Program-made: the position numbers and the translations under genes
In this document: positions 11,070 to 22,925 of the stretch, piece by piece
Layout: every line of letters starts with the position of its first letter
Numbering within the stretch: position 1 is the first letter of the stretch
The notes under the pieces: generated by a model
Seen by the model: only the letters and a program-made list of their open reading frames with translations
Database searches by the model: none
What the model was told of the DNA's origin: nothing
NCBI RefSeq assembly: GCF_042453785.1
Contig: NC_091673.1
Location: 1,743,501 to 1,807,500, forward strand
Origin: Malus domestica
Taxonomy: Eukaryota > Streptophyta > Magnoliopsida > Rosales > Rosaceae
Length of the DNA: 64,000 bases
Direction of reading: 5' to 3'

Positions 11070-11189
11070 TTATTGTTTGTTATATATTTACTTTTTTTTT
11101 TGTGAATATAGTAGAATATTTATAAAAAAATTGTCAAATTTTATTATTTAGAAGACCCAACACATAGTAAAGATTTGTGTGATTATAAA

Positions 11190-11515
11190 AAAAAATGGTA
11201 CATTTGGAATGTAAATGTACCAAAAGGGTTATCTGATAGAGACATTTGGTTTTGTGGTACATTTGAGATTTTTTGTTCATTTGGTCTTTTGGTACAATAG
11301 GAATCTAAACGTACCAACAGGATTACCTGACAATGGGCACATTTGGTTTCTCTGTATATTTGAAATCTAAACGTACCAAAAAGGTTACATAACAATGGGT
11401 ACATTTGGTTTTATGGTACATTTGAATTTTTGGTACATTTGGTTTCTCAGTACATTTGAAATCTAAACGTACCAAAAGTCGATACTTTTGTTCTCAAATG
11501 TACCATAAGTTTTAA
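11190..11515. repeat. Degenerate 'GTACATTTG' repeat tract
   Basis: The words 'gtacatttgg', 'gtacatttga' and their complement 'aaacgtaccaaaa' recur about ten times, spaced 20-40 bp apart in both orientations. This looks like the eroded subterminal array of a transposon. No protein frame was seen. Confidence 0.6.
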
Positions 11516-11984
11516 GTATATTTTTTATATATCTATACATGAAAAAAAAATGTATTGAAGACTTTTTATTGATACAATTTTAATAGAAAGAATATTTTTT
11601 TTAAATACAAATAATAAGGAAATGAGGAATTAGTTAATTAATTTTTTATTTTATTTTATTAAAAAATTATCATTTAATGCGCAGAAGGGGATTGAGGAAA
11701 TTAAATTCCTATATTATAGGCAATTAGTCGCTAAGCTCCCTTATACCTCTATATAAATGCATTTAAATTAATGACATGGAAATTAAATAAACAGAAAATT
11801 ATTGAGGTGGCAATTGATTGAAGCACCTTAATCAAATCTTTAAAAGGAATGAATGTTTAATCTAACAACTATAGAAAATATGTAAGGCATTCTAATTTTC
11901 CCTTGAAAATATAGATTCCAAAACCTTTTTGCAAGTCGTGGTCCTTGTAGTGTTGTCTTCGATCCCCACCCAGCCTGCCAGACG

Positions 11985-14900
11985 CACTACAAGAAAAATG
12001 GGCTAAGAACACAATTCATTTGTGCCCTTTTCATTATCATTGAGCACAAATACATATATGTGCTTTTTAAATATCAATGAGCACCAAAACCATCTCAAAT
12101 GTGCTCTCTAAACAAAGGGCACATTGGTTTGTGCCGAAAAAGAAAAATAGAAAGGTGTATCTGTGCCTACAAAAATTTGAGCACGAAACTATTGTGTCTA
12201 GCTTATGTATGTCATTTTCATGTCAGAAATTAGATTTTTTTATTAATATACAAAAGCACAATAAAGGCTCTCGTGCCCTCTAATTTAATATATTTAAATA
12301 AAAAGAGAAGGGACAGAGGGCGTTCACGTGCTTGCCACATGTGTGCAAAGAAACCTAGCATGTGCTACTATATAAGTGATATGCAGCTCCATTTGGTAAT
12401 TTCTCAACCCTAGCAGCCGCTCCACCTCTTCTCTCTCTCTCTGATTACCCTAGCAACACCACTTCAAACCCAAACGCCTCTACCCTAATTTCTCTCTCGA
12501 ATACTCGAGAGTTCTCTGCTTATAAACACCTCAAGGCTTTCATTTCAATTAGCAAAACCATATATATAACCTCTGCCTTCAAACCTCAGAATCGTCTTCG
12601 TTTTCAAACCCAGGCCATACTCTTGCTCCAGGCCAAGGTCAAAACTGTGATTACATATCATGGTGCTCCAAAAAGGTAACCATGACCCCCCCTGTGTTTT
12701 AGTTCTCAATTTCAAAGTGTGAATCAGAAAGAGAAAAACTTTTTGATGCATGTGTTTGATTCTTTATGTAGGTTTCCGATCTGAGATGATGGTGATGAAA
12801 TGATGGGACCGGATCTCATATCGATGAACAAAAGGAAGGAAAAGGTCTACAATCTCTTGAATCCACAAAGAAAAAGGTAAAACTCTCCTCCGAAATAAAT
12901 AATATGCGAAAATTTTCATTTCGATTCCGATTTGACTTTTTTTTTTTACTTTATGCCCATAAATTCATATGTTTGAGTCCTACTGTGGAAGTACAAGATT
13001 GATCGAACTCTGCTTGTGGGAATGATGACTTGTTGTGTCTGCATTGGTGGATGTATGTTTTAGTGTTGTTGTATATGAAATTAGCTGGAACAAATTAAGG
13101 ACTTTGTTGTTTGTAAGAGTATTTCTCAGGATTAATTAGGAGGTTGAATCGTTTTCTTGAGCCATATAGGGGTTAGCGATCATTGAAGGCAGAAAGAAGT
13201 CCCGAACCCACATATAGACCATCCTGATGAATTTATTTGTGGAGCAGCAAAGCTTTCCGGGGAAGATGCAATTGGCCAGAATTGGGCCTCGATTCAAGAG
13301 GTAAAAATGATCCTATCCTCGTGGGCTGTCCTCCAGTGCAAATGCTTTTCCAAAATAAAAAATTTCAGTTTTGGGATCGATTCTAGATTTCGAATTTTTT
13401 TAATTCCATTTTCTGTATGCATGTCACAGTTTACTCACTTGGAGACTCGCTCCTATCGTACAGAATTTTCATGTACCTCCATGTCTCTTGCTTTATCAAT
13501 TTTTGTAGTTCTACATTTGTGTGTTCTGTTTGTTGATCAAATTTATGAATTAGATCGATGGTTTTAATTTTTTATACTACTCATGACTTTGGCAATGAGA
13601 GGGTCCAAATGTTGCATGTATCATCCAGATTAGTTCGTTTGTGGAGCAAACAGAAAGATAATGTCATAACAATGTTGAATTGTTTTCTTGGATGGAGAGT
13701 TAGATTGCCTTGTTTTTATGTGTTTGGTAATGCAGATACTGGAATGCGACTGGTGGAGAATACAGAGAAGATGGTAGAATCTTATCTTCCAGCAGATAAG
13801 GGCAGTTTTTGGTTTTGGCATTTAAGATATTTAAGTAGGGTTTCTCTTGCAGTTGTAGAATTTGTTTATTTTGGAAGCATGAATTAAATGTTTGGGATTA
13901 ACTTACAATTCTTCCTATAAAAACCAATCAAAACCATTTTCTGAATCTAATGTTACAATGTTGTGCACTGTCATTGATAAGCAGTTTTTCATTATGATGA
14001 ATTTTCAGTCTTTCTAAAAATATCAATAACTAAAATTCATGTGGCATTTAGTGTGAATTTTGTCGGATTTGTCTCATTGCATCGGATTGATTTATTGTAC
14101 TGTTACCATGCCTGTCAATTTTTCCTTTTTAATCCTAACTGTTTTCGCTTTCAAGGAAAAGAGGTTTGTTCTTTGATGCCTTTGCAGGAGAGCTGTGGTT
14201 TTGACAATTTGGGTAAATAAACATCACTTATGAAGTATGTTACTTGTTTCATTATTAGCAAATGAACATAAATTTAATTTGTTATCTTCATTTAAAATTG
14301 CAGGTTTATAGATGGATGTATACTAGATATGTCATTAAAATAAGCAACTCACTTTGACCCTAAATAATATGCAAACTTACATATTTTTTTGATTCAGGTG
14401 ACTATGAGCTAAAGAAATGTGTTGTCTCAGACCCAGAAGCTACTTTTACAACCTGGAGTGAGGAATATGGATCTTTGATAAGGCAGATCTGAAACTTGTA
14501 ATTATTGATTTTAACTAACCCCTTTTTAGGTGTAATCTTGGAGTAATTTTGTTTTGAATTCGACTATATTTGTTATGGCTTTTGATGAGGTGCAAGGCTT
14601 GCTGGGGAAAATGCATCTGTCCAAAAATATGTGCTTTCAAGTTTTATTGTATTAGAGATAAAATATGTAACATTACATTATGTTTGTGAGAGTGGGAATG
14701 TGTTGTAGGCCTTTTCATTTTAAGAAAATTAAAAATTTTCATTTTCTCAATATTAGTTTCAAATTTTGATTTTTTTTTAATATTTAATTCATGTGGGCAC
14801 AATTACAATATAAAGTGCCAACTTGTCTGGAAAAGGGTATCTGACAAGTTGTCAGAAACGAGGCACAAATAGTGGTCCATTTGTGCCTGCCTCTGTGAGC

Positions 14901-15070
14901 ACCAAACAGTTTATTGTGCTCTTTGACAAATGGTGACGCCCATAGAGGGCACAGATACAAACTTAGTAGCTGCATTGTTGCTATTGGTCTATGGGCACAT
15001 ATGTTGGTGCTCTTTGGCCTCAAAGGGCACATATAATTTCTTGTGTGCAGTGGTCATATTTTTTGTAGTG
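11985..15070. mobile_element. Non-autonomous CACTA (En/Spm) element, 3,086 bp
   Basis: The left end is CACTACAAGAAAAATGGGC and the right end is ...ATTTTTTGTAGTG, an inverted CACTACAA terminus. The flanking 3-bp duplication is ACG (11,982-11,984 and 15,071-15,073). Both subterminal regions (about 12,010-12,290 and 14,790-15,050) carry many 'gggcac', 'gtgccc' and 'gagcac' motifs, as in CACTA transposase-binding arrays. No TNPA/TNPD-like transposase is visible. The interior looks like a captured gene 5' region: a TATA-like 'ctatataag' near 12,369, a CT-rich leader with 'accctagca', and an ATG near 12,800 opening MMGPDLISMNKRKEKVYNLL before a splice-donor-like 'aggtaaaa'. Another exon-like piece ends near 14,491 (DYELKKCVVSDPEATF...). 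Confidence 0.88.
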
Positions 15071-15217
15071 ACGTAACATTAAAAGCAGTTTAGTAACTTC
15101 ATACGGCATATGACCTATTCACTTGTTTTTTTGTTTTTTAACCAATAATATTATCTACTCTAATAAGGTAGAAATGTGACCAAGTTTCGCAACAGAAATA
15201 TAGAATAATAACTTGAT

Positions 15218-15603
15218 CATGGGACGAGTCTGTGACATCACTTTGGTCACACAATTTAATTTTTACACACATTTTTTGGGACTCACTTTATAATGTATTG
15301 CAACGATCTAAACCGTCTATCTTTTAGGTCTTCTCTAAAATATCATATCTAAACAAAATCACCTAAAGTTGAAACCATATGACCGTTGGATCAAAAATTT
15401 AGGATTTCTATGTAGAACCTTATTCGTTCATTTCATTCACTACAAATAAATGTCTTAATAGTTTTTTATTTGTTTAAGCAATGATGATCTATGAATGAGA
15501 TTCTAAAAAATAGACAATTTGGATCGTTATAGTTTATTACGGAGTGGGCTGCACAAAAATATGAATAAAAATTTGTGTAAAAAATGGTACCACAGATCCC
15601 CCC
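15218..15603. repeat. MITE with inverted ends of about 100 bp
   Basis: The left arm ('gggacgagtctgtgacatca' ... 'aacgatctaaaccgtctatc') pairs with the right arm ('gacaatttggatcgttatag' ... 'atggtaccacagatccc'). A central 'gaccgttggatcaaaaattt' lies between. A short C run and A run follow at 15,598-15,621. It is non-coding. Confidence 0.6.
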
Positions 15604-17390
15604 CCCCCCACAAAAAAAAAAATCATTTGAATATTACTACTATAAACATGTAATTGTTTTATTGCGTTCGTTTATTTATAAACTAAACGGCTTCCTATTT
15701 GAGTGATTGTTTGGATGAATGGTACACAACCACAATGAAAATGGAAATGACAGCTCCATGTGCTTTGCCAAGAACATATTTGTTTGTATTTGTTGCAACC
15801 AGCCAATCAGCCACTAATCTCTTTCATTTGTTTGCATCTGACGAACCCAGACACAATTAAACTGATATTTGAAAAAGCAGACTCACTCATTTTCTATATT
15901 TGGGTATGGATGGGGCATGCATGCAGTACAAGTCTTGATATTGGTACCCACTTCACTTTATTCATCCCTCAAAAGAAGAATGAAAATGTCCAAATCAGAA
16001 ATTTTATTTGAAAACCAGATAACAAATATTAATATGTTCAGATCATTTGAGAAACAAAATGAATATACAGCTGCGGTTAGTCCAGTGGTGAGTGTATAGG
16101 GAGGAAAATGAGTAGGAACTTCTACTCAAAATTTTTTGTATTCGAATAATAAAGCTATACACTTATGATCAGAACCATTCATAATATGAATCACATTATA
16201 TAGATTTTTTTTAAAGAAAATCTCGACGGTACGAGGATAATTTTATTGATAACAAAAAAAGAAGTTACACCTAGTGGGGGGGAGAACATAAACCTAACCC
16301 CTCATAATACAAGAATACGAAGATAAAAAAAATACATAAAAATAAGATGGGACATAAACTTTACCCCTCTAGATACGAAAACAATAAAGATACAAGGAAA
16401 GGAGGCCCGAGGGACATGAAACCTAACCCCTTTAAAGACAAACTTAAAGGTGTTACATACAAAATAGATCGAGCAACATCGCATGGTTAAGAAAATAAAA
16501 CAAGAAAGTGAGACAAACATGTATGTCAAGATGCACATTATTATTATTTTCTTTTCAAAATCATCTTTGCAAAAAATGAATTAAAATTAAACTCATTTAG
16601 TCAATCTATTATAGCAAATACATTACATTCGTAATGCTTTTACCAATTCTGTTAATCTGTTTTTATACAATTCGATGACTAACGACCTTAGTTTTAATTG
16701 ATTTTTTTGTATAAGCGATTTTTATAGAGTAATTTATAATATTAACGGTTCCAGTTATAAACATGAACTTCTACTCATCATTTGAGTGTTCAATGGTTAT
16801 GTACGTGCATATAATGATAAATTTTGATGAATACTGTAATTTTCAAAACCGTATATAAATTTGGTTAGCATAAAAGAGATTTATGAATTTCACGTTATAT
16901 AATGGTTAACAAATAAAATACAAGAATTTCACATTATAATGTTGACAAAATTAAATTACTTATGTTCTACTTTTAATTACACTGATACAATTTATGATTA
17001 AAAATCACCACAATATTTATCGTGTTCTGCAGATGATATAAGTTGCAGGTTGGGAGACAGTGTCAATGTGGATATAGTAGTGGACCGTTTGACCCTTCGC
17101 TCTAAAATATTGGCATTGGTATCAAATCGAGCCTCTACGTAGTAACTGATCATGATCCTCCATCGTCCCTTCACTGTCAGTTGAGCCTCCATCATCACAA
17201 AGCAAATGTTGGAATTTGTCAAGAAATATCATATTCATTTGAAGAATGAAGGGAAAAGTTGATTAGATTAGACTAGCTAAGAAAGACTAAGTGAATTACC
17301 TGGACACGATCACCTTTTTTATGAAAGTTGATCTGCTTCCTAATTAATAAACTTCATATGAAAACATATAGGTCAAGAATCAAGATGTTG
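15604..17390. other. Intergenic, repeat-rich sequence
   Basis: This holds a poly(C)/poly(A) junction, a possible SINE A box near 16,072 ('gcggttagtccagtggtgag'), and a short imperfect repetition of 'cctaacccct' words at 16,260-16,440. A minus-strand open frame at 16,998-17,222 (TVKGRWRIMISYYVEARFDT...) has unremarkable protein-like composition but no recognisable domain. It lies downstream of foldback locus 1 and could belong to its 3' part. Confidence 0.35.
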
Positions 17391-18620
17391 AATTCCATGC
17401 AAACCCTTGTCAAATGAACAGTCTCTTGCTTGTACTTCAGGTTCGCTGTCTGTTCGACCTATCAACATTCCATGGTAGCAGGCTAGCTAGCTAGTCACTA
17501 CTCGGTCCCTCCTAGCCACATTATTTTTCTAATTAAGGATGTACTTATACGGCTCATGCTAATTATTCTGCAGTTCGAAAGCAAGAAAATGCTTTTGTGG
17601 AAGCAACTTAATCTAAATTGGTAACTAGATTGGTTTCACATCCAATTTAATTAGTACAGTGAGTTCAGGTATTTGATATTAAAGATGATTATATGTCTTG
17701 GTAAAAACAAAATGAGCATAAGGCTGCCTACTTTTTGGACTGGATTTGGGTGTGTAACCTACATATATACACCTGAAAAATCGATACCGGGCTGCAACTG
17801 CAAAACCTAGGGTAAAAGTCCAACGACTATCAAAGTTATGTTAGATTACCGCAAAAGGGGTACTTAGAAACTTATAGCCAGCCTATTACTATTTTTTCAA
17901 TTGCTTTCTTCTTCATATTTCGAAAGGAAAAGAAGGAGCCAAAAGATATACCTAAACCACTTTCCAAATGAATTATCCAATAAATGCATAAACAGGATTA
18001 AGATTGGGAGTTTTAATTTACTTTCTTCTTTCTAGGTTAATGACTCTTTTATGCATTAAAGTAACTCTATAATTTAGGTTACGAGGTCAAATACCAAGAT
18101 GCTACACAATATATAGTTATCTATAATACGAAGCTGCCTTGTTTAATTTGTTAGATGGTCAATCAAGTTGATTAATCTATATAAAAAAACATGATTACTT
18201 TCTAATTAGGGTTTTCAGGGGTACTATATACCTAGCCTTTACCGTAGTTTCAGGTCGAACAGACAACGAAACTAAGATTAATTTGCAAAGGACTGCTCAC
18301 TTGACAAGCATAGCATGGAATCCACTCACCCGTATCATCAAAACATGTCAAATACATCCCTCGCCATCTTCGACCATGGTTGTTCTATACCTCTTTATTT
18401 CCTGCAAAAAAAAAACACACACACACACAGAGCAAACATAGTGATCTGGATTAAGTACATAAATCGAACTAAATAATAAGCAAAACTACGTATTCGGAAG
18501 AACGTATATACGTACGCCAAAGCTGAAGAAGAGAGGAAGACAAGAACCTGATCTTTTAAGGAAGAGACCTAACTAGGAGGTGTAATATAGTTGCTGGGTT
18601 GAGCTTCATTTTATAGAGAT
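17391..18620 (-). ncRNA. Long-foldback MIRNA-like locus 1
   Basis: Two inverted arms, 17,391-17,460 and 18,252-18,323, about 80% complementary over some 72 nt and separated by a loop of about 790 nt. Read on the minus strand, the 5' arm contains CTTGTCAAGTGAGCAGTC, which pairs along its whole length with the 3' arm's GACTGTTCATTTGACAAG (two G:U wobbles). The flanking CCATGC/GCATGG also pairs. A second conserved block, TTGTCTGTTCGACCT, pairs nearer the loop. Upstream on the minus strand are a TATA box (ctctataaaatg, complement of about 18,607-18,618), a first exon ending ...AAGATCAG, and a probable intron (about 18,403-18,547, T-run/GCAG acceptor). No protein is encoded across the arms. The design resembles MIR159/319-type long hairpins with two duplex blocks; I could not match either block to a known family. 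Confidence 0.6.
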
Positions 18621-21410
18621 AAGAAGGAACCTTGCTATCCTTTTTCAAGCTATTACAATTGTTAATTATTGTGTGAGGGTGCGAATTCTATACGGATCTT
18701 CATATCAGCTAAATCCTTACACGTGACAGATCATTGACTAACCGGTATTTAGTTGTTTATGTTTCCATCTCATAAAAAAATTAATTATAGATAAGATCGA
18801 TTGATGGAGGATCAATCGACGACGTAAATTGTAGCTGCTATTTTAGATTAGGATTTAGAACCAGATTATACTAATCCGACATTCTTGTAAAAATGTTAAC
18901 GTGGTGGACCAGGTTGATGTACCTACTTTATGGCAAGCTGACTTTAATTAATTCATTAGCTAGCTTCACTCGAATTAGTAATTGTACATATGCTATGTAT
19001 GTGCTTATTAAAATTTTACAAAATTTACAAAGAAAGAAAATATAAAATAGCGGCTAAAGCTTTCTAGTGACGACCTTCAAAAGAGTATTTGTTGCTGAAA
19101 GGTTGTTCATATCTTTAGCGACTGTTTTTAGATAACTATTTCATCACTAAAAATTCATTTTATTCTGTAGAAAAACGTAGAAGAGGAAATGGAAGCAACT
19201 AATATGGTTGCTAGGCTCTGAGGCATAATCAAATTATTTTGTGTATAATTTACTATATTGCCCGTGATTTTTATTTAAGTTACTTTTCTTTAGTTTTGTT
19301 GACAAGGTTCACTTGGTATTTTCATCTTCTTTTGATTGACAAAAAAGATTTTGTTAATTGGTAATTTAGATTACGAACAAGGAGCTCGAACTCGTGTGGA
19401 AGGAAAATCACACCAGTACTTTAACTAATATGACTAAAATGAAGTCTGCATGATATAAACCTAATATTATTAGAAATCCATTTTTGTTTAATTGTAGGAT
19501 GCATGCAGGATTAAAAAAGCTTAATTTTGCCATGTGGATTCATCAATATAAAAATATTTGCGGTTGTGGAAGGGTACTATAGGGGCCTAGGGCATTATTA
19601 CAAAGGAAAACTAATGAAAATAGTATGAAAACTTTGAGTTTTAACGATAATGACAAAATAAATGATAAAATGAATAGTACCATAATTGATTTTTTAGTGT
19701 AAAAATGTGGTTTTTCGTTAAAGTAAACAATACTGGAAGCTTTTTATTAAAGTTCCTTTATTACAAAGGCCGAGCAACGTGGTTTATTGTTAATTCATAT
19801 ACTTAATGATGATCCTGCGTTCTCCACTGTCCATGCATGATGTCACATTATATATATATATGTGGGACTGCATTATACATGTGCTTAATTTGAGCTAAAT
19901 AAATAAGTACAGGTACTTATTTAACTAAATTTGTAGAGTACTCTCACTCTGCAAATAATCAAAGCGACAAATAGCTTAACAAAGAAAAACTTCAGCCTAT
20001 GTATAATTAGGGCTTGGGAGATCATAGTTCCTACTATATATGTTGCTAGAAATCGAACAAAAAAATTATAACAAACTGTAGCACATGCATCCTCTGTAAA
20101 CATCTCGATCAATGATAGGAAACTGGAGATGGTTTCACTTGTGTTAGTTTGATCATGAGCGTTTTAATAAGTTGCTATTAGAGTTAATTAACTAGATAGG
20201 CAACATATATAATTTGCTCATCAGAGATCTTGCCAGGCTTCAAAAGTTTATTTTTCACCGACCCTTCTTTACCTTTGGTAGAAAACCTCAAGTTCAAATT
20301 TAGGCTTCAAAGAGATTTCAAGATAGATATTTTTCCAACATATTATATATGTAGCAAAGGAAGAGAAGTGGGTCATCAGATAGCTTGGCCTTGCGGTGAT
20401 CTAGGTATGAAAACTTCCTTTTCGCACATCTTACGTTGTAGCTTTTTCCTGCACAACATTATTATACATACCAGTAAGGACAATACTTGCGTCCTTCATT
20501 TGCAATTGATGCATATACAAATATCATACATGAGACAAGTAGGCAGAGCAGCTCCGCACATGTGAGACCCTATATGTCTACTTCGTCGCATTTGATCGAT
20601 GTAAGTGAAGTCAGTTCTACACACCACTTTTCTTTTCAGGTCACGCGCACACGTCTTTTTTTAACTGTTGAATTGTACAAAGTAAAAGAGAAAATGACTC
20701 AGAACGCATGTGATCTAATATCTTAGTGGATATGTGTTAGGTTTATACCAATGTGTTTTGGATTTGAAACTTCTCATTCTTTAAATTATTATAATGGTTT
20801 CAAACTCTCCTCTCTCCTAATAATAGGAAAAAAAATTAAAAGGAAAGAATCAGAACTAAGAAGGGGTGTGCATAAATCAATCTCACATCATTGTTACTTA
20901 CCATATTGGCTTATGCCAGCTAAGACCAGATTGCTTGTAATTCATGTCATCATCCACGGGCTTTGCTTGGGTAATTGAAAACAAATTAAATCAGCTATTA
21001 CATATATTTAGCTATATACTGAATTGTACAATTAGTTAAAAGTAGGGCTGAGAAGAACATACATGCTCCAACTTTGTAATCAGTTATAAGTATTTGTGAA
21101 TAAAAACTAGGAATTGTTGTTAACACTCCAATATAGTCAGTTTATATAATTCAGTAGTAGCAATCAGTTCCCAATTTTTTTTAAAGAAAGTCAATTTTTA
21201 GTTATTTTTATAAGTAAAGGATAGTTTATTCAACCCAAAAAAAAAACACAGAACAATATACTTGAAAGAGAAAGAGAGATCAGACCCGGAATTTAAGCAG
21301 GATGCCTGGCATTTGCATATGGGTGTGTTTGTAATGTGGACCATTGGAAACTGACATATCAATATACAACTTAGAGAGAGAGAGAGAGAGAGCGATCGAT
21401 GGAGGTGTCA
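18621..21410. other. Interval between the two foldback loci
   Basis: No gene is supported. It contains MITE family 2 copy 2 at 19,604-19,757 and otherwise AT-rich DNA. Open frames such as 20,230-20,565 have no recognisable domain. A short (GA)n run lies at about 21,374-21,391, just before the first arm of locus 2. Confidence 0.45.
19604..19757 (+). repeat. Mutator-type MITE family 2, copy 2 (154 bp)
   Basis: The element starts 'aggaaaactaatgaaaatag' and ends 'ttattaaagttcct'. It is flanked by the perfect 9-bp duplication TTATTACAA (19,595-19,603 and 19,758-19,766). Its length is identical to the copies at 10.4 and 62.2 kb. Confidence 0.9.
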
Positions 21411-21923
21411 CATTCCATGCAAAACCTTGTCAAGCGAACAGTCCCTTGCATACACCTCATATTCATTGTCAGATCGACCTTGCATTTGCATACCCTATCA
21501 AATATACTTACGTGGTTTTCCTGGCTCCATTTACTCACTACTCATATAAATAAGTCTCTCTAATTTGATCGATCACATGATCGTGTTGGGGCGAAATCAA
21601 TGAACAAAGCGAGAGTCGCTTAACACTTTATAAGCATATATAATGTTTTTTAATTTTCTGATGTAGAATTCACACTTTTAACAATCAATACTAGCTGGTG
21701 AGACCAACGTAGTTAACAGTTCCTAAATTTTCGTTTATATATACCTGCTATGTTAAACAGGCTGCAATGCATTGTATACGTGTGTGTGTGTGTGTCTATA
21801 TATATATATATAGATGATGAGAACACAAAGCCCATAAGCTACACACATAGAGAGAATGACATATGTCCAACTACGCACACAAGCCTTGTTATTACCGATA
21901 TGAAATAACATATTATCTTTTGA

Positions 21924-21925
<2 letters not shown>

Positions 21926-21976
<51 letters not shown>
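21926..21976. repeat. (TA)n microsatellite
   Basis: About 25 TA units in the loop of foldback locus 2. Open frames reading YIYIYI here are artefacts. Confidence 0.95.
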
Positions 21977-21978
<2 letters not shown>

Positions 21979-22290
21979 CTTCGTACATCCAACTTGCCAT
22001 GAATAAGGGAAACAAAATCTTTGCATAACTTGTATGTGGTAGTGAAGTGTCGACATATCACTTCTAACATAAAGAATATGTATAAGTACAATATTGTCAA
22101 ATTATTAGGTGAAAAAAAAAAAAGTGAATGCTAACTATCTAGGTTCACTAAATTTACTCAAGATTAGCTCAATTTAAAAACCCTAATTCTAATTCTAACT
22201 AGTCATTATCATTGTCAAATAATTATCATTAATTTATATTGTTTGGATTAATGGATGGCGTACCCATGAAAACGGGACAACATATACTTT

Positions 22291-22478
22291 GGTCATGAAC
22301 GGTTATGGATTTGGATCCTCTCCTGAGCTCAAGGAGAGGATCCTCCTGACCAAGAGTGTCAGTCGTTGAATTTTTATTCAACGATTTAAAAAGATCTTCT
22401 CCAACAACCCACACTTCTTGGTCAGGAGGATCTTCTCCTTGGACTCAGGAGATGATCCAAATCCAACGGTCATGATCC
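22291..22478. repeat. Foldback MITE with ends of about 65 bp
   Basis: The left end ('ggtcatgaacggttatggat' followed by 'ttggatcctctcctgagctc') is the imperfect reverse complement of the right end ('tcaggagatgatccaaatcc', then 'aacggtcatgatcc'). It is non-coding and sits in the loop of foldback locus 2. Confidence 0.75.
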
Positions 22479-22624
22479 TTTATACTGCTCACAATAGAAT
22501 ATCAACACGTGTTACCAACACCTAACTCAAACTTATTACCAGAAATTTACTATAGTATCCAAACATCCTTCTTCTCCCTCACTGAGATATTGCCCAGCCT
22601 TCCATCTCTACGAACCAGCAAGCA

Positions 22625-22925
22625 TTTCCAGGTCTCCCATCCCATCTCCTCCCCTAACCTCTCTCCATCGACCCTACTTTTCAGAGGAACTCATGGAAGC
22701 ACCATCGGAGTACTTCGCGGGAATAGCCACCACCTCCCCCCCCCCCCCCCCGGGCGGTGGCTACCATGGCGAAGATGACGGATAGAGGGCGGGGTCGATG
22801 GAGAGTTATTAGAGGACGAATTGGGGATGGGATCGCCGGAGGGGAGAGCTTGGAGTAGGAGACGGGGCGGGGTCGACAGGGAGAGGCTGGGGTCGAGGGA
22901 GGGCAGACGTTGCAGGAGGTGTGAG
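22625..22925. repeat. GC-rich patch with inverted segments and poly(C)
   Basis: This G/C-rich stretch contains a run of about 19 C near 22,734-22,752, then purine-rich sequence ('ggcggggtcgatggagagtt'). 'ctctccatcgaccc' at about 22,661 and 'gggtcgatggagag' at about 22,793 are inverted copies, so it may be the core of a foldback element. Open frames here are low complexity and shadow each other on both strands. Confidence 0.5.

Noticed and set aside
17401-17422. Resemblance of the foldback arm to miR828 (shared CTTG.TCAAATGA core)
   Set aside because: The rest of the sequence differs, locus 2 lacks the shared core, and the two-block long foldback is unlike the miR828 precursor. Treated as coincidence pending a database search.
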